A DNA stretch of 56,041 nt from an uncultured Treponema sp. (GTDB taxonomy: Bacteria > Spirochaetota > Spirochaetia > Treponematales > Treponemataceae), in contig CAMBMW010000002.1 in assembly GCA_945868875.1 (NCBI GenBank), positions 1 to 56,041 of the forward strand, given 5' to 3'. This document shows positions 37,002-45,585 of the stretch, piece by piece (the first letter of the stretch is position 1; every line of letters begins with the position of its first letter). The notes below the pieces were generated by a model, which had not been told where the DNA came from, did not search any database, and saw nothing but the letters and a program-made list of their open reading frames with translations. The position numbers and the translations under genes are program-made.

Positions 37002-38429
37002 ATGGAAAAAGCGATGGCTGAGAATAAAACTTTTGTTGATGATATAAATAGAGAATTTTACGATTTTCGCTACGAAGAAAATGAGCAGGATTTTTTTAGA
37101 ATTGAAAGTGGGTTGACTGCTGATATTGTGGCAAAAATCAGCGAGGAAAAAGGGGATCCGCAGTGGATGAAGGAATTCCGTTTGAAATCGCTTGAAATGT
37201 ATCACCGTCTGAGAGTGCCTGACTGGGGACCTGGAATCGAAGGGCTTGATATTCAAAATATTGCGACTTATGTTCGTCCTAAAACTCAAATGAGCGGTAA
37301 ATGGGAAGATGTTCCTGATGACATAAAAGAAACTTTTGAAAAACTGGGAATTCCTGAGGCGGAACGGAAATCTTTGGCTGGTGTTGGGGCTCAATATGAT
37401 TCTGAACTTGTTTATCATAATGTTCAGGAAGAAGTTGCAAAGCAGGGTGTGGTGTACATGGGTTTTGAAGAGGCTTTGAAGTCTGAGCAGTGGGGACCTA
37501 TGGTGCAGGAATATTTTATGACTCTCATTACTCCAAAAGATCATAAATTTGCTGCTTTGCATGGTGCTGTGTGGTCGGGTGGAAGTTTTGTTTATGTTCC
37601 AAAAGGTGTGCATTTGAGTTTTCCTTTGCAGTCGTATTTCAGATTGAATGCAAAAGGTGCGGGACAGTTTGAACACACTCTTATTATTGTTGATGAAGGG
37701 GCGGATTTGCATTTTATTGAAGGATGTTCGGCTCCAAAATATAATGAGGCTAATCTGCATGCAGGTGCTGTTGAACTTTTTGTGAAAAAAGGAGCGCATT
37801 TGCGTTATTCGACTATTGAGAACTGGTCTAAGAATATGTATAACCTGAATACTAAGCGTGCAAAAGTGGAAGAAAACGGTAGCATTGAATGGGTTTCGGG
37901 TAGTTTTGGTAGTCATATTTCGTATTTGTATCCTGAGTCTGATTTGATTGGAAGAAATGCTCGTGCAGAGTTTACTGGAGTTACTTTTGCTGGAGCTGGT
38001 CAGAGTCTTGATACTGGTGCCAAAATGGTTCATCTGGCGGAAAATACAACCAGTTTGATTACTACTAAGTCTATTTCAAAAGGCGGTGGTGAAAGTTTTT
38101 ACCGTTCTGCTATTTATATAGGAAAAGAAGCGAAAGGTTCGAAAGCCAGTGTTTCTTGTCAAAGTTTAATGCTTGACAGTAAAAGTCGTTCTGACACAAT
38201 TCCTGCAATGCAGGTGATGACTGATGATTGTGATGTTGGGCATGAAGCAAAAATTGGACGCATCAGTAATGAAGCGATTTTTTATTTGATGTCGAGGGGA
38301 ATCAGCGAAGAAGAAGCTAGAAGTATGATTGTAAGCGGGTTTGCAAATCCTGTGAGTAAGGAGCTTCCGCTTGAATATGCTGTTGAAATGAATAATCTTA
38401 TTCGGCTGGAGATGAAAAATTCTCTGTAA
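37002..38429 (+). CDS. sufB: SUF Fe-S assembly scaffold SufB
   Basis: Core scaffold protein of SufBCD, 475 residues. The family body is complete, with GVGAQYDSELVYH, the right-handed beta-helix segments and the C-terminal DVGHEAKIGRISNEAIFYLMSRGISEEEA. The start is either 37002 or an in-frame ATG at 37014 (MAENKTFVDD), which has GGAAA upstream. A long antisense ORF across it is a codon-usage shadow. Confidence 0.95.
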   Translation: MEKAMAENKTFVDDINREFYDFRYEENEQDFFRIESGLTADIVAKISEEKGDPQWMKEFRLKSLEMYHRLRVPDWGPGIEGLDIQNIATYVRPKTQMSGKWEDVPDDIKETFEKLGIPEAERKSLAGVGAQYDSELVYHNVQEEVAKQGVVYMGFEEALKSEQWGPMVQEYFMTLITPKDHKFAALHGAVWSGGSFVYVPKGVHLSFPLQSYFRLNAKGAGQFEHTLIIVDEGADLHFIEGCSAPKYNEANLHAGAVELFVKKGAHLRYSTIENWSKNMYNLNTKRAKVEENGSIEWVSGSFGSHISYLYPESDLIGRNARAEFTGVTFAGAGQSLDTGAKMVHLAENTTSLITTKSISKGGGESFYRSAIYIGKEAKGSKASVSCQSLMLDSKSRSDTIPAMQVMTDDCDVGHEAKIGRISNEAIFYLMSRGISEEEARSMIVSGFANPVSKELPLEYAVEMNNLIRLEMKNSL

Positions 38430-38439
38430 TAGGAAAATT

Positions 38440-39696
38440 ATGATAGTTGAAAATGTAAAAACAAATATTGTACCTTCTCTGACATGGAACTGGCTTAAAT
38501 TAAATAATGATTTGCTTTCAATTGAAGGTCAAATTTGCGATTTTTATGAAAATAATGGAAATATTGTGGAATTGCCAGACGGTTTTTCTGTAAAAAATCT
38601 TTGTGATGTTGCTTTTCCGCAGGAAAGATTTGAGAATTTAAGTGGTGTTTTTAATCGTGCAAATCCAAAACCTTTTGATTCGGGATTTATTGCAAATTCA
38701 AAACAACAAAAAACAAATACTTTGGATAATGTAAAATCAGATTCTTCTGATTCAGAGCTTGTGGTACAACCTGAAAATGACGATGTGAATAATGCTAAAA
38801 TTCAAGAAACGAAGGAAGTTCATCCGCTTGAAAAAATAATCCTTGAAAATGCAAAAAATCAAAAAGTTATTGTGATTGAAGGTGAAGCAGAAAATCCTTT
38901 GATTATCAATTTTGATTTTTCTGATGATATTGATGGAAAAGATAATTGCAAGGCGGTGAACAGTTATAAGTTTGTTGCAAAAAAAGATTCGCGTGCAACT
39001 GTCATTTGTGTGTTCAAAGGGAATGATAACTGTGTTCTTGTAAAAAATGACATATATATAGAAGAAAACGCTGAATTAAAAATTATAAAAGTGCAGCTTA
39101 TGGATAATAAATCCCTGATGCTAGATGACACTGCGATTTTTCAGGAAAAGAGTTCTAAAGTTGATTTTATGCAGATTGAACTTGGAGCTGCTCATATAGA
39201 TTCAGGACTTCACGTTGTTTTAAAAGGTGATTATTCTAAGTTTGTGTCAAATATCGCTTATCTTTGTCGTGATGAACAGTATCTGGATATGAATCATATT
39301 GTTGAGCAATATGGAAAAAAATCTGAATGTAAGATGTTTGTGAATGGTTCGGTAAAAGATTCTGCTAAAAAAACTTATCGCGGGACTATTGACTTAAAAA
39401 AAGGATGTTGCGGTGCAAAAGGTAATGAAATGGAAGAGACTCTTTTGCTTTCTCCAAAAGCTGTGAATAAATCTTTGCCCGTCATTTTGTGTGATGAAGA
39501 AGATGTTGAAGGTGAGCATGGAGCAACTATTGGAAGGCTTTCTGCACAAATGTTGTTTTATATGCAGACTCGTTCAATTAGTCAAAAGATGGCAGAAGAA
39601 CTTTTATCAAAAGCAAAAGTACAGGCTGCTGCTGATTTGATTGAAAATCAGAACGTAAAAAATGAAGTTTTGGATTTTATAAATAAAATTTTTTAG
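38440..39696 (+). CDS. sufD: SUF Fe-S assembly protein SufD
   Basis: SufB paralogue that completes the SufB-C2-D complex. At 418 residues it is normal in length. It is more divergent than SufB, with a low-complexity insertion at about 85-130 (rich in Ser, Asp, Asn). The beta-helix core and the C-terminal VEGEHGATIGRLSAQMLFYMQTRSIS identify it, including the conserved His of GEHGAT. It lies 10 bp after sufB and 3 bp before sufS. Confidence 0.92.
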   Translation: MIVENVKTNIVPSLTWNWLKLNNDLLSIEGQICDFYENNGNIVELPDGFSVKNLCDVAFPQERFENLSGVFNRANPKPFDSGFIANSKQQKTNTLDNVKSDSSDSELVVQPENDDVNNAKIQETKEVHPLEKIILENAKNQKVIVIEGEAENPLIINFDFSDDIDGKDNCKAVNSYKFVAKKDSRATVICVFKGNDNCVLVKNDIYIEENAELKIIKVQLMDNKSLMLDDTAIFQEKSSKVDFMQIELGAAHIDSGLHVVLKGDYSKFVSNIAYLCRDEQYLDMNHIVEQYGKKSECKMFVNGSVKDSAKKTYRGTIDLKKGCCGAKGNEMEETLLLSPKAVNKSLPVILCDEEDVEGEHGATIGRLSAQMLFYMQTRSISQKMAEELLSKAKVQAAADLIENQNVKNEVLDFINKIF

Positions 39697-39699
39697 GAA

Positions 39700-40980
39700 A
39701 TGATTATGAGTGATTTTATAAATGAAAAAAAAATTGATATGAAAAAATATCGTAAAGATTTTCCTTTTTTTAAAGCTATTGATGAGCATAATTCAAAAGA
39801 AAATGCTCAGCTTGTATATTTTGATACTTCTGCTACGGCACAACGTCCTTTTTTAGTAATTGATGCTATGAGTCACTTTTATGCAACTGCAAATGCAAAT
39901 CCTTTGCGTGGTCTTTATGATTTAAGTGAACGTGCAACATTGGCTTATGAACATTCTCGAAATGAAGTTGCAAATTTTATTAACGCACAGGATAGTTCGC
40001 AAATCATATTTACAAGAAATACAACTGAAAGTCTAAATCTTGTGGCGTACAGTTATGGACTTTCAAATCTTCAAAAAGATGATGAAATCTGTATTACAAT
40101 TATGGAACATCATTCAAATATTCTGCCATGGCAGATGGTTTGTCGTCAAACTGGTGCGAAACTTGTATTCATGGAATGTGATAAAGAAACAGGAATTATT
40201 AGTGATGAAGAAATTGAATCAAAAATCACAGAACGAACAAAAATCGTTTCTTGCGTGCATGTAAGCAATGTTTTAGGCGTGACAAACCCAATCAAAAAGA
40301 TTTGTAAAAAAGCTCATGATGTTGGCGCTGTGATGATTGTTGACGGTGCTCAATCTGCAGCTCACACAAAAATTGATGTGCAGGATCTTGATGCAGATTT
40401 TTTTGCTATGAGCGGTCACAAACTGTGTGGACCTATGGGAATAGGCGTTTTATATGGTAAAAAAAATCTTCTGGAAAAGATGCCCCCTTTTTTGACTGGT
40501 GGAGAAATGATTGAATATGTTACTCGCGAAAGTGCAACTTGGGCAGAAATTCCTCACAAGTTTGAAGCTGGTACTGTGAGCGCTGCAGATGCAGTTGGTC
40601 TTGGTGCTGCAATTCGTTACATAAAATCTGTAGGAATGGAAAACATTGAAGAGTATGATAAGTATCTGACTTCTAAACTGATTGATGGAATGGTAAAAAT
40701 TCCCCATGTGAATATAATTGGAAGTAAAGATGGCTCAAAACGCAGTGGAATTGCCACTTTTACAATTGATGGTGTGCATCCGCATGATATTGCATCGCTT
40801 TTGAGTGATGAGCATATTGCAATTCGTGCTGGACATCATTGTGCGCAGCCTCTTGGTCAGTATCTTGGAGTGCAGTCGAGTGCAAGAGCAAGTCTTTATT
40901 TTTATAATACACCAGAAGAAGTGGATATTTTTCTGGAAAAACTTGCAATGGTGCGAAAATGGTCAGGTTATAAAGATTAA
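39700..40980 (+). CDS. sufS: SufS-type cysteine desulfurase
   Basis: PLP-dependent desulfurase that strips sulfur from cysteine. The 426 residues include the PLP-lysine motif SGHKLCGPMGIGVLYG, GAQSAAHTKID with the Asp of the cofactor pocket, and the persulfide cysteine in RAGHHCAQPLGQ, all as in group II (SufS) enzymes. The start at 39700 gives MIMSDFINEKK; the second ATG at 39706 is an equally possible start. It is followed by sufU after 24 bp. Confidence 0.95.
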   Translation: MIMSDFINEKKIDMKKYRKDFPFFKAIDEHNSKENAQLVYFDTSATAQRPFLVIDAMSHFYATANANPLRGLYDLSERATLAYEHSRNEVANFINAQDSSQIIFTRNTTESLNLVAYSYGLSNLQKDDEICITIMEHHSNILPWQMVCRQTGAKLVFMECDKETGIISDEEIESKITERTKIVSCVHVSNVLGVTNPIKKICKKAHDVGAVMIVDGAQSAAHTKIDVQDLDADFFAMSGHKLCGPMGIGVLYGKKNLLEKMPPFLTGGEMIEYVTRESATWAEIPHKFEAGTVSAADAVGLGAAIRYIKSVGMENIEEYDKYLTSKLIDGMVKIPHVNIIGSKDGSKRSGIATFTIDGVHPHDIASLLSDEHIAIRAGHHCAQPLGQYLGVQSSARASLYFYNTPEEVDIFLEKLAMVRKWSGYKD

Positions 40981-41004
40981 AATTATCTGAAACTGGAGCA
41001 GTAA

Positions 41005-41445
41005 ATGGAAACTAAGGAACTTTATCGTGAAATTTTAAATGAGCATAATATAAATCCTTCTCATAAACAGAATATGAATGAACCTACTTTTTGTCTGGAA
41101 GGTGTAAATCCAAGTTGCGGGGACCAAATTACTTTACAAATGAAACTAGGAGATGATGGAAAAATTATAGATGCAAGCTTTACTGGTTCTGGTTGTGCAG
41201 TAAGTCAGGCTTCTGTAGATATGATGGCTGATGTAGTTATCGGCAAAACAAAAGAAGAAGCTTTGGCGCTTGCAGATATTTTTGACAGAATGATAAAAGG
41301 AACTGTTTCTCAGGAAGAATTGGAACAACTGGATGAAGCTGCGGCACTGCAAGATGTTTCCCATATGCCTTCTCGTGTAAAATGTGCTATGCTTGGATGG
41401 CGGACAATGAAAGAAATGCTTGGTTTACCTCTTGATTCAAATTAA
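41005..41445 (+). CDS. sufU: SufU-type sulfurtransferase scaffold
   Basis: NifU/IscU-like zinc protein that accepts sulfur from SufS. The 146 residues carry the three cysteines NPSCGDQI, GSGCAVSQASVDMM and RVKCAMLGWRTM, with the extra segment between cysteines 2 and 3 typical of SufU rather than IscU. Last protein gene of the operon, 30 bp before the tRNA. Confidence 0.94.
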   Translation: METKELYREILNEHNINPSHKQNMNEPTFCLEGVNPSCGDQITLQMKLGDDGKIIDASFTGSGCAVSQASVDMMADVVIGKTKEEALALADIFDRMIKGTVSQEELEQLDEAAALQDVSHMPSRVKCAMLGWRTMKEMLGLPLDSN

Positions 41446-41475
41446 TTTTTTTGATATATTATTTCATACGTTTAA

Positions 41476-41549
41476 GGCGCTTTAGCTCAGCTGGATAGAG
41501 CAACTGCCTTCTAAGCAGTAGGTCGACAGTTCGATTCTGCCAAGCGTCA
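41476..41549 (+). tRNA. tRNA-Arg (anticodon TCT)
   Basis: 74 nt fold into a standard cloverleaf: acceptor GGCGCTT/AAGCGTC, D-arm GCTC/GAGC, anticodon stem ACTGC/GCAGT around CTTCTAA (anticodon TCT, reading AGA), and a TTCGATT T-loop. One A-C mismatch lies in the T stem (GACAG against CTGCC). CCA is not encoded. It starts 30 nt after sufU, so it may be read from the suf promoter or its own. Confidence 0.93.
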
Positions 41550-41590
41550 AACTCTTAGTTTCTTGAAAAAGGAATTAAGAGTTTTTTTTT
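41550..41590 (+). terminator. rho-independent terminator after tRNA-Arg
   Basis: AACTCTTA (41550-41557) pairs perfectly with TAAGAGTT (41576-41583), followed by a run of T to 41590. It overlaps the stop of the convergent gene at 41575, so it may also limit transcription from the right. Confidence 0.7.
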
Positions 41591-42150
41591 GCCCAGACAA
41601 AATCTTCTATTTCCTTTGTGTTTTCTGATGATTGTCTGCAGATTCCAAGTCTGAAAATTTTAATATTTTTTATTGGATTTTTTGTATTTCTGATGATTTT
41701 TTTGTTTTCGCTGGTAAAATTAGTGCTGTTATGAAGTTTTGAAACAGGCAGGTCGAAAAAAAAATCCAGATTTTCTGGTTCAGGAGAATGAGAATTTTGC
41801 ATAGTGATTTTTGCAGTGATGTAAACTGAGTTTTCAAAAACTTTCAGATTCTCCAGTAAAGAAACATTTTTTATGTCAGCAGCGAGTTTTTTTAATTGGG
41901 ATTTGTTTTTGCAAACAAAATCATCATGATTTAATTCAAGCCACAAAGGCAGCGGAGAATAAAAAAAAGATTCTGTCTGTGGGAATTTATTCTGAGATGA
42001 AAAACTGTTTTTGTCAGAAGCTAGTTTTTGAAAAACAGAGAGATTTAAACTTTTTGAAAGTTCTCTTTGAAATCGCACAAGAGAAAGTTCTATATCAGGA
42101 TGAAAAATTAAAACCGTTTTGGTCATAGAATCAAAAAAATCCAGATGCAT
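41575..42150 (-). CDS. hypothetical protein
   Basis: A 191-residue protein with no signal peptide, no membrane segment and no motif I can assign. It has a Phe/Leu-rich N-terminus (SLVRFQRELSKSL), a central acidic-aromatic stretch and a C-terminal Lys/Asn-rich part. An alternative start is the ATG at 42126. It follows the MBL gene by 1 bp and is probably the last gene of a three-gene minus-strand unit. Function unknown. Confidence 0.6.
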   Translation of the reverse strand: MHLDFFDSMTKTVLIFHPDIELSLVRFQRELSKSLNLSVFQKLASDKNSFSSQNKFPQTESFFYSPLPLWLELNHDDFVCKNKSQLKKLAADIKNVSLLENLKVFENSVYITAKITMQNSHSPEPENLDFFFDLPVSKLHNSTNFTSENKKIIRNTKNPIKNIKIFRLGICRQSSENTKEIEDFVWAKKNS

Positions 42151-42151
42151 T

Positions 42152-42730
42152 TTAGTTTATTTGTTTTTTAGTCAGATTTTGATTGTAAATTGCTTTTGCA
42201 GCTCCAAGAGTGGATGGAGGACCGTGTCCGGGCATCAAAACTGTGGTGTCAAGTTGTGAAAAGATTTTATGTTCGATATTTGAGCGTAAAATATATTCAG
42301 AATAACTTGAATTAGTTTTTCCAATTTCTCCAGATAGTAATACATCTCCTGTAAACAGAATGCTTCCAATTTTGTAAACTACCGAATCTGATGTGTGGCC
42401 TGGAATTGTGAGGTAACTTACCTGCATACCTTCTATTTGAGTAGTGCCATCACCTGTAATTACAGTTGTGTCATTTGCCGCTACTGTCCAATCTGCAGCA
42501 AACACTTTTGGAGAATAGATTTTTCGGAGTGTTTTAAGTCCATCGGCATGCGAACCGTGATTGTGGGTAATCAAAACAGCTGAAAGATTTAAATGATTGT
42601 CTTCAATTCGGGCAATTATTTCTTTTGTGATTTTTCCAGGATCAATAATAATTGCCTGGTTTGATATTTCATTTACAACAAGATAGCAGTTTGAAAATCC
42701 GCCTTCATTCAAATGGAAATAAACTTTCAT
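42152..42730 (-). CDS. MBL-fold hydrolase with an altered metal motif
   Basis: A 192-residue glyoxalase-II/YcbL-sized MBL protein. The core motif reads THNHGSHADG, whereas active dinuclear family members have THxHxDH, so the Asp that binds the second metal is Ser here. The other ligands remain: the His in TIPGHTSDS, the bridging Asp in FTGDVLL and the final His in MPGHGPPS. It may use one metal or act as a non-hydrolytic binder. Overlaps the pentapeptide gene by 4 nt (ATGA). Confidence 0.8.
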   Translation of the reverse strand: MKVYFHLNEGGFSNCYLVVNEISNQAIIIDPGKITKEIIARIEDNHLNLSAVLITHNHGSHADGLKTLRKIYSPKVFAADWTVAANDTTVITGDGTTQIEGMQVSYLTIPGHTSDSVVYKIGSILFTGDVLLSGEIGKTNSSYSEYILRSNIEHKIFSQLDTTVLMPGHGPPSTLGAAKAIYNQNLTKKQIN

Positions 42731-43407
42731 AAAATGCCTCCATCTACAATGGAATTTCCAAATTCAATATTGTTTTTGTTAATTTTATCTTCCTCTGATT
42801 CAAATAATGCTTCTCGTGTGTTTGACATTTTAAATGAAACGTTTGTGCGGTTTGTATTGTAAAAAATTGTTTTTTTAATATTGCAGTTTCTAAATGATGT
42901 ATCGACGAGAGTTGCATTTATAAAACGAGAATTTAACAAGTCAGAATCATCAAAAGAACACTGATAAGCTTTAATTCCATTAAAATTATTTTGGACAAGA
43001 TCGCTTGAAGTGTAAAGCGTGTGTGTAAATGTTGCCATGGAAAATGAATTGAAAAGATTTTTGCTGTGGATGAAATTGCAGTCATTGAAAATGGCAAAAT
43101 CAAAAAAACACATTCTCAGAAGTAGATTTTCTGAATGAATATTTAAAAAAGTGCAGTTTGTAAAATTACATCCAAAAAATTTTTTGTTTGAAAAATCGAT
43201 ATTTGAAAAAATAAGTCCACAGGCATTTAATCCAACAATTTTATCATGTGTTGCAATGTAATTATAAATATCATCTTTGATTTTGCCTGGATTTGGAATG
43301 TGGTCAAGACAATAACTGTCTGATGAACATAAATTTCCGTTCTGGTCAAAAGTTGAAAGAGCATGATTATTGCAATAATTTACAAGACACTTATTTAAAG
43401 TAAACAT
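42727..43407 (-). CDS. pentapeptide-repeat-like protein
   Basis: A 226-residue protein from the ATG at 43407. From about residue 55 on it shows loosely repeating five-residue units with F/L and C/N positions (FSNIDFSNKKFFGCNFTNCTF; LLNSRFINATLVDTSFRNCNI), the pattern of right-handed quadrilateral beta-helices. No function can be read from the repeats; some relatives bind DNA gyrase. First gene of the unit with the MBL and hypothetical genes, divergent from the zinc ribbon gene 53 bp away. Confidence 0.7.
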   Translation of the reverse strand: MFTLNKCLVNYCNNHALSTFDQNGNLCSSDSYCLDHIPNPGKIKDDIYNYIATHDKIVGLNACGLIFSNIDFSNKKFFGCNFTNCTFLNIHSENLLLRMCFFDFAIFNDCNFIHSKNLFNSFSMATFTHTLYTSSDLVQNNFNGIKAYQCSFDDSDLLNSRFINATLVDTSFRNCNIKKTIFYNTNRTNVSFKMSNTREALFESEEDKINKNNIEFGNSIVDGGIL

Positions 43408-43460
43408 AAGTTTATTATACATTATTGCTAATATTTTTGAAAGGTTGTAAAATATTTTTT

Positions 43461-43751
43461 ATGATTTGCTGGAAATGTGGAAAAGAAATTTCATTGGAAA
43501 AAGTTACTAGAATGACAGAATGTCCTTTGTGCGGTTGTGATTTGCACAGTTGCAAAGGTTGTAAGTTTTATGATGAGTCAAGTCACTATGAATGCAGGGA
43601 GAACGTAGATTCTCTTGTAACCGATAAAGAGCGTGCAAATTTTTGTGATAGTTTTAGTGCAGAAGTTTCAGGTGCGAACATTGTAGATGCATCTTCGTAT
43701 GATGACAAAGCTAAAAAAGCAAGGGATTTGTTTAACAGTCTTTTTGATTAA
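43461..43751 (+). CDS. small Cys-rich zinc-binding protein
   Basis: A 96-residue protein from the ATG at 43461 (MICWKCGKEIS). Two CxxC knuckles (CWKCG, CPLCG) and then CDLHSCKGCKFYD with further Cys/His suggest one or two zinc ribbons in the first 60 residues. The C-terminal part is a short helical tail. The first ATG in the open frame, 43425, overlaps the divergent promoter area and is less likely. Function unknown; 41 bp before murI. Confidence 0.7.
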   Translation: MICWKCGKEISLEKVTRMTECPLCGCDLHSCKGCKFYDESSHYECRENVDSLVTDKERANFCDSFSAEVSGANIVDASSYDDKAKKARDLFNSLFD

Positions 43752-43792
43752 GAAGTATTGATTTTTTATAGTGATATGGTTTGTTGTTGTTT

Positions 43793-44608
43793 ATGGTAGA
43801 TTTTGTTTTTCTTGATTCTGGGACAGGCGGAATTCCTTATTTAATGCATTTACTAGAAATCAAACCTGATGCAAAATGCGTTTATGTTGGCGATACTGTA
43901 AATTTTCCCTATGGCGAAAAAAATCATGAACAGATTGTAAGTGCAGTTTTGAATTGTGTAAAAGTGATTATCGAAAAATTTTCACCAAAAGTTATTGTTC
44001 TTGCCTGCAATACAATGAGCGTGAACAGTCTTGATGTATTGCGTGAAGTTTTTCCTAATCAAATCTTTGTGGGGACTGTCCCTGCTATTAAACTTGCCGC
44101 AAAAGTTTCAAAAAAAAGAAAAATTGGACTTTTGGCAACAAAGGCAACCGTTGAACATCCGTATAACAAAGATTTAAAAAATCATTTTGCACAAGACTGT
44201 CAAATGTTTTTGCGCGGTGATCCAAAACTGATTTCCTTTATAGAACACGAATCTTTTACAGCAACAAGTAGGGAACGGGAAGAGGCGTGTAAAGAAGCTG
44301 TAAAATATTTTGCACAAAAAGATTGTGATGTCATTATTCTAGGTTGTACCCATTTTTTGAATATCAAAAAAGAAATGCAGAAAGTGTGTGGTAGTGATAT
44401 TCAAGTTGTGGATTCTGTGGAAGGGGTAGTAAATCGAGCGTTAGATGTTTTTTCCAAAATCCAGAAAACTAACGATGGTAACGAGTCAAAGATAAATACA
44501 AATTATAGAGCAAAACTTTTTGTTACAGGTTTTAATGACAAAAAAGATAAAAAAGAGTATGATGAAATATGCAGCCGTTACAAACTGGAATTCGGCGGCA
44601 TTTTGTAA
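43793..44608 (+). CDS. murI: glutamate racemase
   Basis: Makes D-glutamate for peptidoglycan. From the ATG at 43793 it has 271 residues, with the substrate loops DSGTGGIPYL and GDTVNFPYGEK, the first catalytic cysteine in VLACNTMSVNS and the second in LGCTHFLNI. The C-terminal 40 residues are an extra basic tail. The genome is peptidoglycan-producing by this gene. purC follows after 21 bp. Confidence 0.92.
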   Translation: MVDFVFLDSGTGGIPYLMHLLEIKPDAKCVYVGDTVNFPYGEKNHEQIVSAVLNCVKVIIEKFSPKVIVLACNTMSVNSLDVLREVFPNQIFVGTVPAIKLAAKVSKKRKIGLLATKATVEHPYNKDLKNHFAQDCQMFLRGDPKLISFIEHESFTATSREREEACKEAVKYFAQKDCDVIILGCTHFLNIKKEMQKVCGSDIQVVDSVEGVVNRALDVFSKIQKTNDGNESKINTNYRAKLFVTGFNDKKDKKEYDEICSRYKLEFGGIL

Positions 44609-44629
44609 AATATTTTTTGTGAGGTTAAA

Positions 44630-45475
44630 ATGAAAAAAATTATTTCAGGAAAAGTTCGGGAAGTTTATGACCTTGAAGATGGAAGAATGGTGATTGTAAC
44701 AACAGACAGAATTTCAGCTTTTGATGTAATATTACCAACAATGATTACAGACAAAGGAAAAGTGTTGAACAGTCTTGCAAATTTCTGGTTTGATTATACA
44801 AAAGACATTGTAAAAAATCACATGATTTCATCAGATTTAAAGGATATGCCAGAAGAATTCCAGAAACCTGAATTTGAAGGAAGAACTATCCTTGTAAAAA
44901 AACTGAAGATGATTCCTTATGAAGTAATTGTACGTGGCTATATGTTCGGTTCAATGTATGAAGCTTACAAAAAAGGTGAACCGTTTTTAGGACATAAATT
45001 TGATAAAGAATATAAACAGGCAGAAAAACTTGAAAAACCAATTGTAACACCATCTACAAAAGCTGCAGAAGGTCATGATATCAACGTAACTTTACAGTAT
45101 ATGAAAGATGATTTGGGAGATGAACTTGGCTCAAAGATTGAAAAAGCTGCTCTGGAAGTATACAAAAAATGCTATGATCATGCATACAAAAATGGAATTA
45201 TCATTGCTGATACAAAATTTGAGTTTGGTTTGGATGAAAACGAAGATTTAGTTCTTGCAGATGAAGTTCTTACACCAGATTCAAGCCGTTTTTGGGATTT
45301 GAACAAATATCAAGTTGGTGGAAGTCCTGCTTCTTACGACAAACAGTTTATTCGTGACTGGCTCAAAGATAATGGTCTTGCAGGAGATCCAAATATAAAA
45401 GAAATTCCAGCTGAAGTAGTAGAAAAAACTTCTGCGATTTACAAAGAATGTGAAGAAAAAATCTGTCACAAATAA
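44630..45475 (+). CDS. purC: phosphoribosylaminoimidazole-succinocarboxamide synthase
   Basis: Joins aspartate to CAIR in purine synthesis. The 281 residues carry GKVREVYDL, TTDRISAFDV, VRGYMFGSMYEAYKKG, VTPSTKA and the ADTKFEFGLDE and DEVLTPDSSRFW motifs of the family. AGGT precedes the ATG. It ends with a shared bidirectional terminator before the convergent icd. Confidence 0.96.
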   Translation: MKKIISGKVREVYDLEDGRMVIVTTDRISAFDVILPTMITDKGKVLNSLANFWFDYTKDIVKNHMISSDLKDMPEEFQKPEFEGRTILVKKLKMIPYEVIVRGYMFGSMYEAYKKGEPFLGHKFDKEYKQAEKLEKPIVTPSTKAAEGHDINVTLQYMKDDLGDELGSKIEKAALEVYKKCYDHAYKNGIIIADTKFEFGLDENEDLVLADEVLTPDSSRFWDLNKYQVGGSPASYDKQFIRDWLKDNGLAGDPNIKEIPAEVVEKTSAIYKECEEKICHK

Positions 45476-45530
45476 AAAAATAATAACTGAATTGGGATTT
45501 TTATTATATTTTCCCAGAAACAAGATAATT

Positions 45531-45570
45531 AAAAAGGGTGGTGAGATTTATTCTCGACCACCCTTTTTTT
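45531..45570. terminator. bidirectional terminator between purC and icd
   Basis: AAGGGTGGT-GAGA and TCTC-G-ACCACCCTT form a stem with a one-base bulge (about 45534-45565), flanked by an A-run on the left and a T-run on the right, so it can stop both convergent genes. Confidence 0.8.
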
Positions 45571-45585
45571 AGTTTACGAAAAACT

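Noticed and set aside
36765-38033. 422-codon minus-strand ORF opposite sufB
   Set aside because: Same shadow effect; composition is low-complexity and the true sufB motifs are intact on the plus strand.
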